Of a stretch of DNA of 64,000 nucleotides, positions 53,869 to 62,664 are shown piece after piece (positions within the stretch are counted from its first letter, which is position 1; each line of letters starts with the position of its first letter). The translations under genes were made by a program, and so were the position numbers. The stretch covers positions 1 to 64,000 of the forward strand of contig NZ_LYVO01000021.1 of assembly GCF_001984055.1 (NCBI RefSeq), written 5' to 3'. The DNA comes from Variovorax sp. KK3. Its GTDB lineage: Bacteria; Pseudomonadota; Gammaproteobacteria; Burkholderiales; Burkholderiaceae_C. A model generated the notes under the pieces. That model searched no databases. It was not told the DNA's origin and saw nothing but the letters and a program-made list of their open reading frames with translations.

Positions 53869-54651
53869 TTACGCGTCTTCCTGCTGCGCCTTGCCCGGCA
53901 ACGCATCCAGCCATTTGGTGATGATGGCCAGGCTGTAGCGGCTCGCGACCGCTGCGACGAAGCGCAGGAAGTCGGTGTGCGCCTGGTCGTCGGCGCGGTC
54001 GGAGATGGTGCGCACGGCCGCGAAGGGCACACGGAAGTCGTGGCACACCTGCGCCACCGCGGCGCCCTCCATCTCGCAGGCCAGCGCATCGGGCAGGTCA
54101 TGGCGCAACGCGTCGCTGTCGGCCGCGCTGGCGATGAAGCGGTCGCCGCTGACCACCAGGCCGCGGTGCAGGCGCGGGGCATGCAGCGCGAAGTCGTCCA
54201 CCACCTTCTGCCCCAGCAGCGCGACCGGGTTGCGCAAGATCTTCTGCGCCGCGGCGGTCAGCGCGTCGCTGATCACGGTGTCGGTGGCGAATCGCGCATG
54301 CCCGGTCAGGGGCACCTCGTAGCGCGGAAAAATGGGCGAGGCATCCAGGTCGTGCTGCAGCAGGCGCGTCGCCACCACCACGTCGCCCACCCGCACGCCG
54401 GGCGCCAGCCCGCCTGCGACACCCGTGAAAACGATGGCGCGCACGCCGAATCGTTCGAGCAGCACCGTGGCGGTGGTGGCGGCCGCGACCTTGCCGATGC
54501 GCGAGAGCACAGCCACCACCGACTGGCCCTGCAGATGGCCCACCCAGAACTCGCGCCCGGCGATGCGCACGCGCCGCTCGTCGGGCATGACCGCCAGCAG
54601 CGCGCCCAGCTCTTCCTGCATGGCCGCCACGATCGCGACCGGTGCCGCCAT
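53869..54651 (-). CDS. mtnN: 5'-methylthioadenosine/S-adenosylhomocysteine nucleosidase
   Basis: It removes adenine from methylthioadenosine and S-adenosylhomocysteine, by-products of polyamine synthesis and methylation. The 260-residue protein has VAIVAAMQEELGALLAVMPD, VFTGVAGGLAPGVRVGDVVV, SGDRFIASAADSDALRHDLP, and the active-site EMEGAAVAQVCHDFRVPFA, with the catalytic Asp in AVRTISDRADDQ. It is slightly longer than E. coli Pfs (232). It lies 11 bases after the fadD-type gene on the same strand, though the functions do not obviously connect. Confidence 0.92.
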   Translation of the reverse strand: MAAPVAIVAAMQEELGALLAVMPDERRVRIAGREFWVGHLQGQSVVAVLSRIGKVAAATTATVLLERFGVRAIVFTGVAGGLAPGVRVGDVVVATRLLQHDLDASPIFPRYEVPLTGHARFATDTVISDALTAAAQKILRNPVALLGQKVVDDFALHAPRLHRGLVVSGDRFIASAADSDALRHDLPDALACEMEGAAVAQVCHDFRVPFAAVRTISDRADDQAHTDFLRFVAAVASRYSLAIITKWLDALPGKAQQEDA

Positions 54652-54662
54652 GCGAAGCCGCC

Positions 54663-56339
54663 TTACTTCTTGTCGCGCAGCTCGCGCCGCAGGATCTTGC
54701 CCACCGGCGTCTTCGGCAGCTCGGTGCGGAACTCGACCAGCTTGGGCTGCTTGTAGCCGGTGAGGTTGGCGCGACAGAACTCGCGCACCTGCGCCTCGGT
54801 GAGGTCGGCGTTCTTCTTGACGATGACCAGCTTCACCGCCTCGCCGGTCTTTTCGTCGGCAATGCCCACGGCCGCGCATTCGAGCACGCCGGGCACCTGC
54901 GCCACCACGTCCTCGACCTCGTTCGGGTACACGTTGAAGCCCGAGACCAGGATCATGTCCTTCTTGCGGTCGACGATCTTGAAGTAGCCGCGCTCGTCGA
55001 CGATGCCGACGTCGCCGGTCTTGAAGTAGCCGTCGGCCGTCATGACCTTGGCCGTCTCGTCGGGGCGCTGCCAGTAGCCGGCCATCACCTGCGGACCCTT
55101 GATGGCGATCTCGCCGGGCTGGCCCGGCGGCACCTCGACACCGTCGTCGTCCAGCAGCTTGAGCCAGGTGCTCGGCAGCGGCACGCCGATCGTGCCGGTG
55201 TAGGCGGTGCTGGTGGTGGGGTTGCAGGTGGCCGACGGCGAGGTTTCCGACAGGCCGTATCCCTCGCAGATCGGGCATCCGGTCTTGTCGAGCCAGAGCT
55301 TGGCCACCGCGCCCTGCACCGCCATGCCGCCGCCGACCGAGATCTTGAGGTTCTTCCAGTTGACGGTGTTGAAGTCCGGATGATTGGCCAGGCCGTTGAA
55401 CAGCGTGTTGACCGCCGGAAAGCTGTGGAAGGTGTGCTTCGACAGTTCCTTGAGCACGGCCGGGATGTCGCGCGGATTCGGAATCAGGATCAGCTTGCCG
55501 CCCGTTCGCATGCTCAGCATCATGTTCACGGTGAACGCGAAGATGTGATACAGAGGCAACGCGCACACGCTCGCAGACTGCTCGCCGGCCGGCACCTTCT
55601 GCATCACCGGGTCGTTCCAGGCTTCGGACTGCAGCACGTTGGCGATCACGTTGCGGTGCAGCAGCACCGCGCCCTTCGACACGCCGGTGGTGCCGCCGGT
55701 GTACTGCAGCACCGCCACGTCGTCGGGCCCGAGTGCCGCGGGTTGCAGCGTGCGGCCCGCGCCCTTGTCCAGCGCTTCGTTGAAGCGCACGGCGCCCGGC
55801 AGGCTGTACTCGGGCACCATCTTCTTGACGTTGCGCACCACGTAGTTGACCAGCGCACCCTTGAGCAGGCCCAGGCGGTCGCCCATGCCGCTCAGCACCA
55901 CGTGCTTGACCGGGGTCGCGCCGATGCACTGCTGCAGCGTGTTGCCGAAGTTCTCCATGATCACGATCGCCTTGGCGCCGGAGTCCTTGAGCTGGTGCTC
56001 CAGCTCGCGCGGCGTGTACAGCGGATTCACGTTCACCAGGATCAGGCCGGCGCGCAGGATGCCGCAGACCGCGATCGGGTACTGCAGGCAGTTCGGCATC
56101 ATCACCGCCACCCGTTCACCCTTGGCGAGCCCCAGCCCTTGCAGGTAGCCGGCGAAGGAACGGCTCGCCTTGTCGACGTCGCCGTAGCTCAGGTCCTTGC
56201 CCATGAAGCTGTAGGCCGTGCGGTCGGCGAAGCGGCTGAAGCTCTCCTCCATGATCCCCACCAGCGAGGTGTAGCCGGAGGGATCGATGTCGGCCGGCAC
56301 CCCCTGCGGGTAGCTGCTGAGCCAGGGACGGTCTGTCAT
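54663..56339 (-). CDS. fadD: Long-chain fatty acid-CoA ligase
   Basis: An AMP-forming acyl-CoA synthetase of 558 residues that activates fatty acids for beta-oxidation or lipid synthesis. The AMP-binding loop is LQYTGGTTGVSKGAVLLHRN. A second region is CEGYGLSETSPSATCNP, and the hinge and C-terminal domain carry DGYFKTGDVGIVDERGYFKI and DRKKDMILVSGFNVYPNEVE. The catalytic Lys is in PKTPVGKILRRELRDK. The start is set by GAGGAGA nine bases ahead. Together with the beta-oxidation genes at 24.8 kb it supports growth on fatty acids; the substrate chain length is inferred. Confidence 0.92.
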   Translation of the reverse strand: MTDRPWLSSYPQGVPADIDPSGYTSLVGIMEESFSRFADRTAYSFMGKDLSYGDVDKASRSFAGYLQGLGLAKGERVAVMMPNCLQYPIAVCGILRAGLILVNVNPLYTPRELEHQLKDSGAKAIVIMENFGNTLQQCIGATPVKHVVLSGMGDRLGLLKGALVNYVVRNVKKMVPEYSLPGAVRFNEALDKGAGRTLQPAALGPDDVAVLQYTGGTTGVSKGAVLLHRNVIANVLQSEAWNDPVMQKVPAGEQSASVCALPLYHIFAFTVNMMLSMRTGGKLILIPNPRDIPAVLKELSKHTFHSFPAVNTLFNGLANHPDFNTVNWKNLKISVGGGMAVQGAVAKLWLDKTGCPICEGYGLSETSPSATCNPTTSTAYTGTIGVPLPSTWLKLLDDDGVEVPPGQPGEIAIKGPQVMAGYWQRPDETAKVMTADGYFKTGDVGIVDERGYFKIVDRKKDMILVSGFNVYPNEVEDVVAQVPGVLECAAVGIADEKTGEAVKLVIVKKNADLTEAQVREFCRANLTGYKQPKLVEFRTELPKTPVGKILRRELRDKK

Positions 56340-56378
56340 GGATATGTCTCCTCGAATGATTTCTGGGGTTCTACACGC

Positions 56379-56414
56379 AAAAGCGCCGCCCGGCACTTCA
56401 AGCACCGGGCGGCG
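56379..56414 (-). terminator. Terminator after pntB
   Basis: The perfect ten-base stem CGCCGCCCGG (56384-56393) and CCGGGCGGCG (56405-56414) has an 11-base loop. On the minus strand it is followed by CTTTTG. It lies 34 bases beyond the pntB stop and separates the pnt operon from fadD. Confidence 0.75.
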
Positions 56415-56448
56415 GGCACAGGACGCGCAACGGGGCGCTTCGCCCCAC

Positions 56449-57936
56449 TTACTCGATCGCCTTGCCCATGTCTTCGACCACCTTCTTGGCATCGCCGAAG
56501 ACCATCATCGTCTTGTCCATGTAGAACAGCTCGTTGTCCAGTCCGGCATAACCCGCAGCCATCGAGCGCTTGTTCACGATGACCGTCTTGGCCTTGTAGG
56601 CCTCGAGGATCGGCATGCCGTAGATCGGCGTGCCCTTGGTCAGCGCGGCCGGATTCACCACGTCGTTGGCGCCCAGGATGATCGCCACGTCGGCCTGCGG
56701 AAACTCGCCGTTGATGTCTTCCATCTCGAACACCTGGTCGTAGGGCACCTCGGCCTCGGCCAGCAGCACGTTCATGTGGCCCGGCATGCGGCCGGCCACC
56801 GGGTGGATGGCGTACTTGACCGTCACGCCGTGCTCGGTGAGCTTCTGCGCCAGTTCGTTGACCGCGTGCTGCGCGCGCGCCACCGCCAGGCCGTAGCCCG
56901 GCACGATGATCACGGTCTCGGCGTTGCTCAGCATGTAGGCCGCGTCGTCCGCGCTGCCGCTCTTCACCGGCCGCTGCTCCTTGGCACCGGCCGTGGCCGT
57001 CGCGGCCTCGCCGCCGAAGCCGCCCAGGATCACGTTGAAGAACGAGCGGTTCATCGCCTTGCACATGATGTAGCTCAGGATCGCGCCCGAGGAGCCCACC
57101 AGCGAGCCGGCCACGATCAGCATCGCGTTGTTCAGCGAGAAGCCGATGCCCGCCGCTGCCCAGCCCGAGTAGCTGTTGAGCATCGACACCACCACCGGCA
57201 TGTCGGCCCCGCCGATCGGGATGATGATCAGCACACCCATGATGAAGGACAGCAGCAGCATCGCGAAGAAGGCGGTCCAGCTCTCGGTGAACACGAACAC
57301 CAGGCCCAGGCCGATGGTCAGCAGACCCAGCACCAGGTTGAGCATGTGCTGGCCCTTGAACTGCACCGGCGCGCCCTGGAACAGGCGGAACTTGTACTTG
57401 CCCGACAGCTTGCCGAAGGCGATGACCGAGCCGCTGAAGGTGATCGCGCCGATGGCCGCGCCCAGGAACAGCTCGAGCCGGTTGCCCGCCGGAATGGCGT
57501 AGCGCGCGAAGCCGTCGATGAGCACCGTGCCCTCTGGCGTGCTGGCGCCGATGACGGCCGCCACCGGCGGCGGGGTGATGCCGAAGGCCCAGGGCTCGAC
57601 CACGGCTGCGATGCCGATGAAGACCGCGGCCAGGCCGATCATGCTGTGGAAGAAGGCCACCAGCTCGGGCATCTGCGTCATCTCGACGGTCTTGGCGCGG
57701 TAGGCGCCGTAGCCGCCGCCGACCACCAGGCCCAGCAGCACCCAGGCCATGCCCTGGGCCTTGCCGCCCGAGAGCTGCACGATCAGCGCCGCGGTGGTCA
57801 GGATGGCAATGGCCATGCCGACCATGCCGAAGACGTTGCCGCGGATGGAGGTGGTGGGATGGCTCAGGCCCTTGAGGGACTGGATGAAGCAGACGCTGGC
57901 GACGAGGTACAGCAGCGTGACGACGTTCATCGACAT
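56449..57936 (-). CDS. pntB: NAD(P) transhydrogenase subunit beta
   Basis: The membrane and NADP(H)-binding subunit of the proton-pumping transhydrogenase, 495 residues. About eight or nine helices fill the first 280 residues. The NADP-binding dIII domain follows, with VIIVPGYGLAVARAQHAVNE, HPVAGRMPGHMNVLLAEAEV and GANDVVNPAALTKGTPIYGM. VNKRSMAAGYAGLDNELFY is also typical. It is last of pntAA-pntAB-pntB, with the ATG two bases after the pntAB stop. It links the NADH and NADPH pools at the inner membrane. Confidence 0.97.
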   Translation of the reverse strand: MSMNVVTLLYLVASVCFIQSLKGLSHPTTSIRGNVFGMVGMAIAILTTAALIVQLSGGKAQGMAWVLLGLVVGGGYGAYRAKTVEMTQMPELVAFFHSMIGLAAVFIGIAAVVEPWAFGITPPPVAAVIGASTPEGTVLIDGFARYAIPAGNRLELFLGAAIGAITFSGSVIAFGKLSGKYKFRLFQGAPVQFKGQHMLNLVLGLLTIGLGLVFVFTESWTAFFAMLLLSFIMGVLIIIPIGGADMPVVVSMLNSYSGWAAAGIGFSLNNAMLIVAGSLVGSSGAILSYIMCKAMNRSFFNVILGGFGGEAATATAGAKEQRPVKSGSADDAAYMLSNAETVIIVPGYGLAVARAQHAVNELAQKLTEHGVTVKYAIHPVAGRMPGHMNVLLAEAEVPYDQVFEMEDINGEFPQADVAIILGANDVVNPAALTKGTPIYGMPILEAYKAKTVIVNKRSMAAGYAGLDNELFYMDKTMMVFGDAKKVVEDMGKAIE

Positions 57937-57938
57937 GG

Positions 57939-58277
57939 TCAGTGGCCCCCCGCCTTGGCTGCAGGCGTTGCACCCGCCGGTGCCTTCTTGTCCTTCTTCT
58001 TGAACATCTCCAGCATGCGCCGGGTGACCAGGAAGCCGCCGAAGACGTTGACCGCGGCCAGGGCCACGGCCAGCACGCCCATGCTCTTGCCGAGCCAGGT
58101 GCTGGTGAGCGCCGCCGCGAGCATGGCGCCGACGATCACGATGGCCGAGATGGCGTTGGTCACTGCCATCAGCGGCGTGTGCAGCGCGGGCGTGACGGTC
58201 CAGACCACGTGGTAGCCCACGTAGATGGCCAGCACGAAGATGATCAGGTTGATGACGGTGTGGGACACGGGATCCAT
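57939..58277 (-). CDS. pntAB: NAD(P) transhydrogenase subunit alpha part 2
   Basis: A 112-residue membrane subunit equal to the C-terminal membrane part of E. coli PntA. It has about three or four helices, among them TVINLIIFVLAIYVGYHVVW and VTNAISAIVIVGAMLAAALT, with the conserved TPALHTPLMAVTNAISA loop. A basic, Lys-rich tail follows. The split of alpha into PntAA and PntAB is typical of alpha- and betaproteobacteria. It lies between pntAA and pntB, nearly touching pntB. Confidence 0.95.
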   Translation of the reverse strand: MDPVSHTVINLIIFVLAIYVGYHVVWTVTPALHTPLMAVTNAISAIVIVGAMLAAALTSTWLGKSMGVLAVALAAVNVFGGFLVTRRMLEMFKKKDKKAPAGATPAAKAGGH

Positions 58278-58334
58278 GGGGGCTTCTCCTCGCGGTTGCG
58301 GCTTTGCTTGTGGTCTGCTTGCGGCTCTACGGCT

Positions 58335-59450
58335 TCACTTCTTCGTGACCTGGCCGTCCTGCGTCATGCGGCAGGCGGCGACGATGTCGTCTTCCAGGTC
58401 GATCTTGAAGCCGCCCTCCTTCGGCAGCACCAGCTTGAGGAAGTCGAGCACGTTGCGTGCATAGAGCGACGACGCATCCGCCGCCACCAGGGCCGGCAAA
58501 TTGGTTTCGCCCACCAGCGTCACACCATGCTTGACGACGGTCTGGCCGGGCTCGGTCAGCGGGCAGTTGCCGCCCTGCGGCGCGGCCAGGTCGACGATGA
58601 CGGAGCCGGGCTTCATGGACTTCACCATCTCTTCGGTGACCAGCACGGGCGCGGCGCGGCCGGGGATCAGTGCCGTGGTGATGACGACGTCGGCCTGCGC
58701 CACGCGCTTGGCGACCTCGGCCTTCTGGCGATCGAGCCAGCTCTGGGGCATGGGGCGCGCATAGCCGCCCACGCCTTCGGCGGCTTCCTTCTCTTCCTGT
58801 GTCTCGTACGACACGTCGATGAACTTGGCGCCCAGCGATTCGACCTGCTCCTTGACGGAGGGGCGCACGTCGCTGGCCTCGATGACCGCGCCCAGGCGCT
58901 TGGCCGTGGCGATGGCCTGCAGGCCGGCCACACCCACGCCCAGGATGACGACTCGCGCGGCCTTCACCGTGCCGGCCGCCGTCATGAGCATCGGGAAGAA
59001 GCGCTGGTACTTGTCGGCCGCGATCATCACGGCCTTGTAGCCGGCGATGTTGGCCTGCGAGGACAGCACGTCCATGCTCTGCGCGCGCGTGGTGCGGGGC
59101 GCGGCTTCGAGTGCGAAGCTCGTGAGGCCCGCCGCGGCCAGGCGCTGCAGGCCTTCGGCGTCGAAGGGGTTGAGCATGCCGACGACCACCGTGCCCGGTT
59201 TCATGAGGGCGAGCTCGTTGTCGAAAGGTGAGCGCACCTTCAACACCAGCTCGCAGGCGAAGGCGCCGGCCGCATCGGTGATCTCGGCACCGGCGGCCTG
59301 GTAGGCCGCATCGGTAAGGGCGGCAGTGATGCCGGCGCCCGACTGCACGCGCACGGTATGTCCCTGTGCCGTGAGTTTTTTGGCCGTTTCCGAAGTGACG
59401 GCCACTCTGGTTTCGCCGGACGCAGTTTCGGCCGGCACGCCTATCAGCAT
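58335..59450 (-). CDS. pntAA: NAD(P) transhydrogenase subunit alpha part 1
   Basis: The cytosolic NAD(H)-binding dI domain, 371 residues, related to alanine dehydrogenase. It begins MLIGVPAETASGETRVAVTS. The Rossmann motif is VVILGVGVAGLQAIATAKRL, followed by the acidic binder in AVIEASDVRPSVKEQVESLG. Others are TALIPGRAAPVLVTEEMVKS and GSVIVDLAAPQGGNCPLTEP. It heads the leftward operon with pntAB and pntB. It is divergent from a response regulator gene with 202 bases between the starts. Confidence 0.96.
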   Translation of the reverse strand: MLIGVPAETASGETRVAVTSETAKKLTAQGHTVRVQSGAGITAALTDAAYQAAGAEITDAAGAFACELVLKVRSPFDNELALMKPGTVVVGMLNPFDAEGLQRLAAAGLTSFALEAAPRTTRAQSMDVLSSQANIAGYKAVMIAADKYQRFFPMLMTAAGTVKAARVVILGVGVAGLQAIATAKRLGAVIEASDVRPSVKEQVESLGAKFIDVSYETQEEKEAAEGVGGYARPMPQSWLDRQKAEVAKRVAQADVVITTALIPGRAAPVLVTEEMVKSMKPGSVIVDLAAPQGGNCPLTEPGQTVVKHGVTLVGETNLPALVAADASSLYARNVLDFLKLVLPKEGGFKIDLEDDIVAACRMTQDGQVTKK

Positions 59451-59652
59451 GGGATTCTCCTCGGGGTGCTTTGGAATTCGGGCCGAGCTTACATGAAGAT
59501 GACAGGCACAGGGATGGCGCTGTCCCGTGGGGCGGCGCGCAGAACCGCTACGCGGTCCAAACGGCCTCATCGCCTCCTGTACATTTGCGCCTCGAACGCG
59601 ACCGGCCTCCATAAGGCCGGCATGACTGACCAGCAACCGTCAGGGGGAAGGC

Positions 59653-60372
59653 ATGCGAATAGCCACGCTCGGCAACGAGCCACAAGAGACTCACTGGATC
59701 CGGCAGATCATGACCAGGATCGGTCACGACTGCCACGATTTCGCCACCGGCGAATCGCTGTTGAACGAACTCCGCCTCAAGAGCTACGACCTGCTGCTGC
59801 TCGACTGGCGCACGCGCGACGTCGGCGGCTCCGAGCTCGTGACCTGGCTGCGCGACCGCTTCGGCAACCGCATTCCGCTGCTGCTGGTCGCCACCGAGCG
59901 CGACAAGCCCGCCCTGCTCCGTTCGCTGGTCAACGGCGCCGACGACTTCCTGCTCAGGCCCCTGTGCCGTATCGAACTGCAGGCACGCGTGCAGGCCCTG
60001 CTGCGCCGCGCTTATCCGATGCGCTTCGAGAAGACGCTGGACTGCGGCCCCTACCATTTCGATCCGCTCACGCGCACGCTGCTGCTGCGCGGCAAGGCGA
60101 TCAAGCTCAAGCACCGCGAGTACGACCTCGCGCTGTACCTGTGCCGCAACGCGGGCCGGCTGATGACGCGCGAGAACCTGATCCACACCGTGTGGGGCCA
60201 GGACGTCGAAGACCACTCGCGCTCGATCGACACCCACGTGTCGAGGGTGCGCACGCGCATGGACCTGTGCCCCGAGAACGGCGTGGTGCTCACCTCGGTC
60301 TACGGCCTGGGCTACCGGCTCGAGGTGTGCAGTCAGGCGGAGCACAACGATTCGCCCTATCCCACAGCTTGA
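59653..60372 (+). CDS. OmpR/PhoB-family response regulator, atypical receiver
   Basis: A 239-residue regulator. The receiver domain (1-118) has the phosphorylation-type Asp51 in DLLLLDWRTRDVGGSELV and Thr81 in LLLVATERDK. The position of the invariant Lys is Arg102 (FLLRPLCRIEL), and the N-terminal acidic pair is reduced to one residue (GNEPQE). The winged-helix domain (about 128-228) is classical: YHFDPLTRTLLLRGKAIKLK, REYDLALYLCRNAGRLMTRE and SRVRTRMDLCPENGVVLTSV. No histidine kinase is nearby. It may work without phosphorylation. A CCGGCCT/AGGCCGG hairpin (59602-59620) lies in its leader. Confidence 0.88.
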   Translation: MRIATLGNEPQETHWIRQIMTRIGHDCHDFATGESLLNELRLKSYDLLLLDWRTRDVGGSELVTWLRDRFGNRIPLLLVATERDKPALLRSLVNGADDFLLRPLCRIELQARVQALLRRAYPMRFEKTLDCGPYHFDPLTRTLLLRGKAIKLKHREYDLALYLCRNAGRLMTRENLIHTVWGQDVEDHSRSIDTHVSRVRTRMDLCPENGVVLTSVYGLGYRLEVCSQAEHNDSPYPTA

Positions 60373-60451
60373 TAGGCCCAGGGCCGCGCAGCAGCGCGGG
60401 GCAGAATAGGCCGTGCTGCCGAACCCAACGGCTTCAAAGGCCCCGTCCACC

Positions 60452-60886
60452 ATGAACCGCATCCATCGAATCCTGCTCGCCGCGATCCTGCTCTGCGGCT
60501 GGCTGACATTCGCATCCGCCCAGGACGCCGAGCCGAGCGACCTGGTGCGCGGCGGCCTCCAGGCGATCCAGATGATCGACCAGAACAAGACCGGCGAGCT
60601 GTGGGACGGCGCCACGGCCGCGGCCCGCAAGCGCGTCACGCGCGTCGACTTCGTGAGCCAGGTCGCGAAGGCCCGCGCACCCCTGGGCGCCGCGCAGCAG
60701 CGCACTTGGGTCGCCATCAACCGGCAGGTCGTCGGCGACGGCGATCCCGACCTCGCCGGCCAGTACGTGAGCATCGAATACGAGACACGCTTCGCCAACA
60801 AGGTCGACGCCACCGTGCGCGAACTGGTCACCTTTCAGCTGGGCACCGACCGTGTCTGGCGCTTTTCGGGCTACGTTCTTCGCTGA
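60452..60886 (+). CDS. DUF4019 exported protein
   Basis: A 144-residue periplasmic protein with a signal peptide (MNRIHRILLAAILLCGWLTF, cleavage near SAQD at 28). The DUF4019 region holds AAARKRVTRVDFVSQVAKAR, APLGAAQQRTWVAINRQVVG and QYVSIEYETRFANKVDATVR, with a final beta strand VWRFSGYVLR. The fold is cystatin- or NTF2-like; the function is unknown. The start at ATG 60452 leaves out 13 earlier residues that do not look like a signal peptide. It is followed by a NUDIX gene 11 bases on and preceded by the response regulator. Confidence 0.75.
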   Translation: MNRIHRILLAAILLCGWLTFASAQDAEPSDLVRGGLQAIQMIDQNKTGELWDGATAAARKRVTRVDFVSQVAKARAPLGAAQQRTWVAINRQVVGDGDPDLAGQYVSIEYETRFANKVDATVRELVTFQLGTDRVWRFSGYVLR

Positions 60887-60897
60887 GGTCCGCACGC

Positions 60898-61404
60898 ATG
60901 GCCAAGCACCGCTGGAAGCCCAACGTCACCGTGGCCGCGGTGATCGAGCGCGACGGCCGCTTCCTGGTCGTCGAGGAAGAAACGCGCGACGGCCTGCGGC
61001 TCAATTCGCCGGCCGGCCACCTCGACCCCGGCGAGTCGCCGGCCGAGGGTTGTGCACGCGAAACGCTGGAAGAAACCGCGCACCGCTTCACGCCGACCGC
61101 GCTCATCGGCATCTACATGGCGCGCCAGCGCAGTGCCCGCGGCGACGACACCACCTACATGCGCTTCGCTTTCGCCGGCACGCTGGGTGAGCAAGAGCCC
61201 GGCCGCGCGCTCGACCACGGCATCGTGCGCACGCTGTGGATGAGCGCCGACGAACTGCGCGCGAGCCGCGACCGGCACCGCAGCCCGCTGCTCATGCAAT
61301 GCGTGGACGACTACCTCGCGGGCCGACGCCACCCGCTCGACCTGATCCACGTGCATGCCTCGGTCGCCGGCAAAGACCCGAACCACGACGAAGGAGAAGA
61401 GTAA
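60898..61404 (+). CDS. NUDIX hydrolase, NudJ-like phosphatase
   Basis: A 168-residue hydrolase of nucleoside diphosphate-linked compounds. The Nudix box is complete: GHLDPGESPAEGCARETLEE, then TAHRF, fitting G-x5-E-x7-R-E-x2-E-E. The N-terminus KPNVTVAAVIERDGRFLVVE and the C-terminal DLIHVHA are typical of NudJ (YmfB), which releases phosphate from thiamin pyrophosphate precursors and nucleotides. Its neighbour mnmA converges on it; in many bacteria nudJ precedes mnmA in the same direction, so the order is kept but the strand is inverted. Confidence 0.88.
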   Translation: MAKHRWKPNVTVAAVIERDGRFLVVEEETRDGLRLNSPAGHLDPGESPAEGCARETLEETAHRFTPTALIGIYMARQRSARGDDTTYMRFAFAGTLGEQEPGRALDHGIVRTLWMSADELRASRDRHRSPLLMQCVDDYLAGRRHPLDLIHVHASVAGKDPNHDEGEE

Positions 61405-61419
61405 GGCTGAGCCTCAGCC
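61405..61419. terminator. Hairpin between the NUDIX gene and mnmA
   Basis: GGCTGA-GCC-TCAGCC is a perfect six-base stem that includes the mnmA stop codon and directly follows the NUDIX stop. There is no T-run, so it is only a weak bidirectional terminator candidate. Confidence 0.35.
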
Positions 61420-62523
61420 CGCGCGCGCGATCACGCCGCCGCCCAGGCACACCTCGCCGTCGTACAGCACCGCCGACTGCCCCGGCGTGACCGCCCATTG
61501 CGGGTCGTCGAAGGCCAGGCGGAACGCCCCGTTCGCACCCTCGGCCAGCACGCAGCCGGCATCGGCCTGGCGGTAGCGCGACTTCGCGCCATAGCCGCCC
61601 GGCTGCGGCGCGTCTCCGGCCACCCAGCTCGCATCGTCGGCCTCGAGCGCGGGCGACAGCAGCCATGGATGGTCATGCCCCTGCACCACCCACAGCGTGT
61701 TGCTCTCGATCTCCTTGCGCGCCACGAACCAGGGCGCATGCTCGCCCGCCCCGCGCTGCGCGCCCTTGGCCTTGATGCCGCCGATGCCCAGGCCCTGGCG
61801 CTGGCCCAGCGTGTAGAAACTCAAGCCCTGGTGCTCGCCGATGCGGCGCCCGCGCTCGTCGCGGATCGGACCGGGCTCCTTCGAGATGTAGCGGTTCAGA
61901 AACTCGCGAAACGGCCGCTCGCCGATGAAGCAGATGCCGGTCGAGTCCTTCTTCTTCGCGTTGGGCAGGCCGATCTCGTCGGCGATGCGGCGCACCTCGG
62001 TCTTGTGCAGTTCGCCCACCGGGAACATCGTCTTGGCCAGTTGCTGCTGGTTCAGCCGGTGAAGAAAGTAGCTCTGGTCCTTCGCCGGGTCCAGGCCCTT
62101 CAGCAACTGGTGACGCCCCGTGGCGCCGTCGAAGCGCACGCGTGCGTAATGCCCCGTCGCGATCTTCCCTGCGCCCAGCCGCATCGCATGGTCGAGGAAG
62201 GCTTTGAACTTGATCTCGGCATTGCACAGCACGTCGGGGTTGGGCGTGCGGCCCGCCTGGTACTCGCGCAGGAATTCGGCGAACACGCGGTCCTTGTAGT
62301 CGGCCGCGAAGTTGACGTGCTCGATCTCGATGCCGAGCACGTCGGCCACGCTCGCGGCATCGACGAAGTCGACGTTCGACGAGCAGTATTCGCTGTCGTC
62401 GTCGTCTTCCCAGTTCTTCATGAAGATGCCGACCACCTCGTGGCCCTGCTGCTTGAGCAGGTGCGCCGTGACCGCGGAGTCCACCCCGCCACTCAGGCCC
62501 ACCACGATCCGCTGCTTGTCCAT
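61414..62523 (-). CDS. mnmA: tRNA-specific 2-thiouridylase MnmA
   Basis: It adds sulfur at U34 of tRNA-Lys, -Glu and -Gln with ATP and a sulfur relay. The 369-residue protein has the PP-loop [20 protein letters not shown]. The first catalytic Cys is in [14 protein letters not shown] and the second in [17 protein letters not shown], which form the persulfide/disulfide pair. [13 protein letters not shown] and [12 protein letters not shown] complete the family pattern. The start is ATG 62523; an upstream one at 62550 adds nine residues. It is convergent with the NUDIX gene. Confidence 0.97.
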   Translation of the reverse strand: MDKQRIVVGLSGGVDSAVTAHLLKQQGHEVVGIFMKNWEDDDDSEYCSSNVDFVDAASVADVLGIEIEHVNFAADYKDRVFAEFLREYQAGRTPNPDVLCNAEIKFKAFLDHAMRLGAGKIATGHYARVRFDGATGRHQLLKGLDPAKDQSYFLHRLNQQQLAKTMFPVGELHKTEVRRIADEIGLPNAKKKDSTGICFIGERPFREFLNRYISKEPGPIRDERGRRIGEHQGLSFYTLGQRQGLGIGGIKAKGAQRGAGEHAPWFVARKEIESNTLWVVQGHDHPWLLSPALEADDASWVAGDAPQPGGYGAKSRYRQADAGCVLAEGANGAFRLAFDDPQWAVTPGQSAVLYDGEVCLGGGVIARAG

Positions 62524-62664
62524 GGGCGGCGATTGTCCCAGGGCGGCCAAGCCGGTGCCCCCATCCGGTTAATTCGGGTAATCACCGAGCGAGCCCGCCG
62601 CAAAGACGTTTGAACGAAGCAGCGACGAGGTTCACACTGCAACGCCAAACCGGAAGGAAACAAC

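Noticed and set aside
54642-56582. Rightward open frame antisense to fadD
   Set aside because: Shadow frame; no domain or start signal.
59602-59620. Hairpin CCGGCCT/AGGCCGG before the response regulator as a terminator
   Set aside because: It has no T-run and lies inside the presumed leader; mentioned only with the gene.
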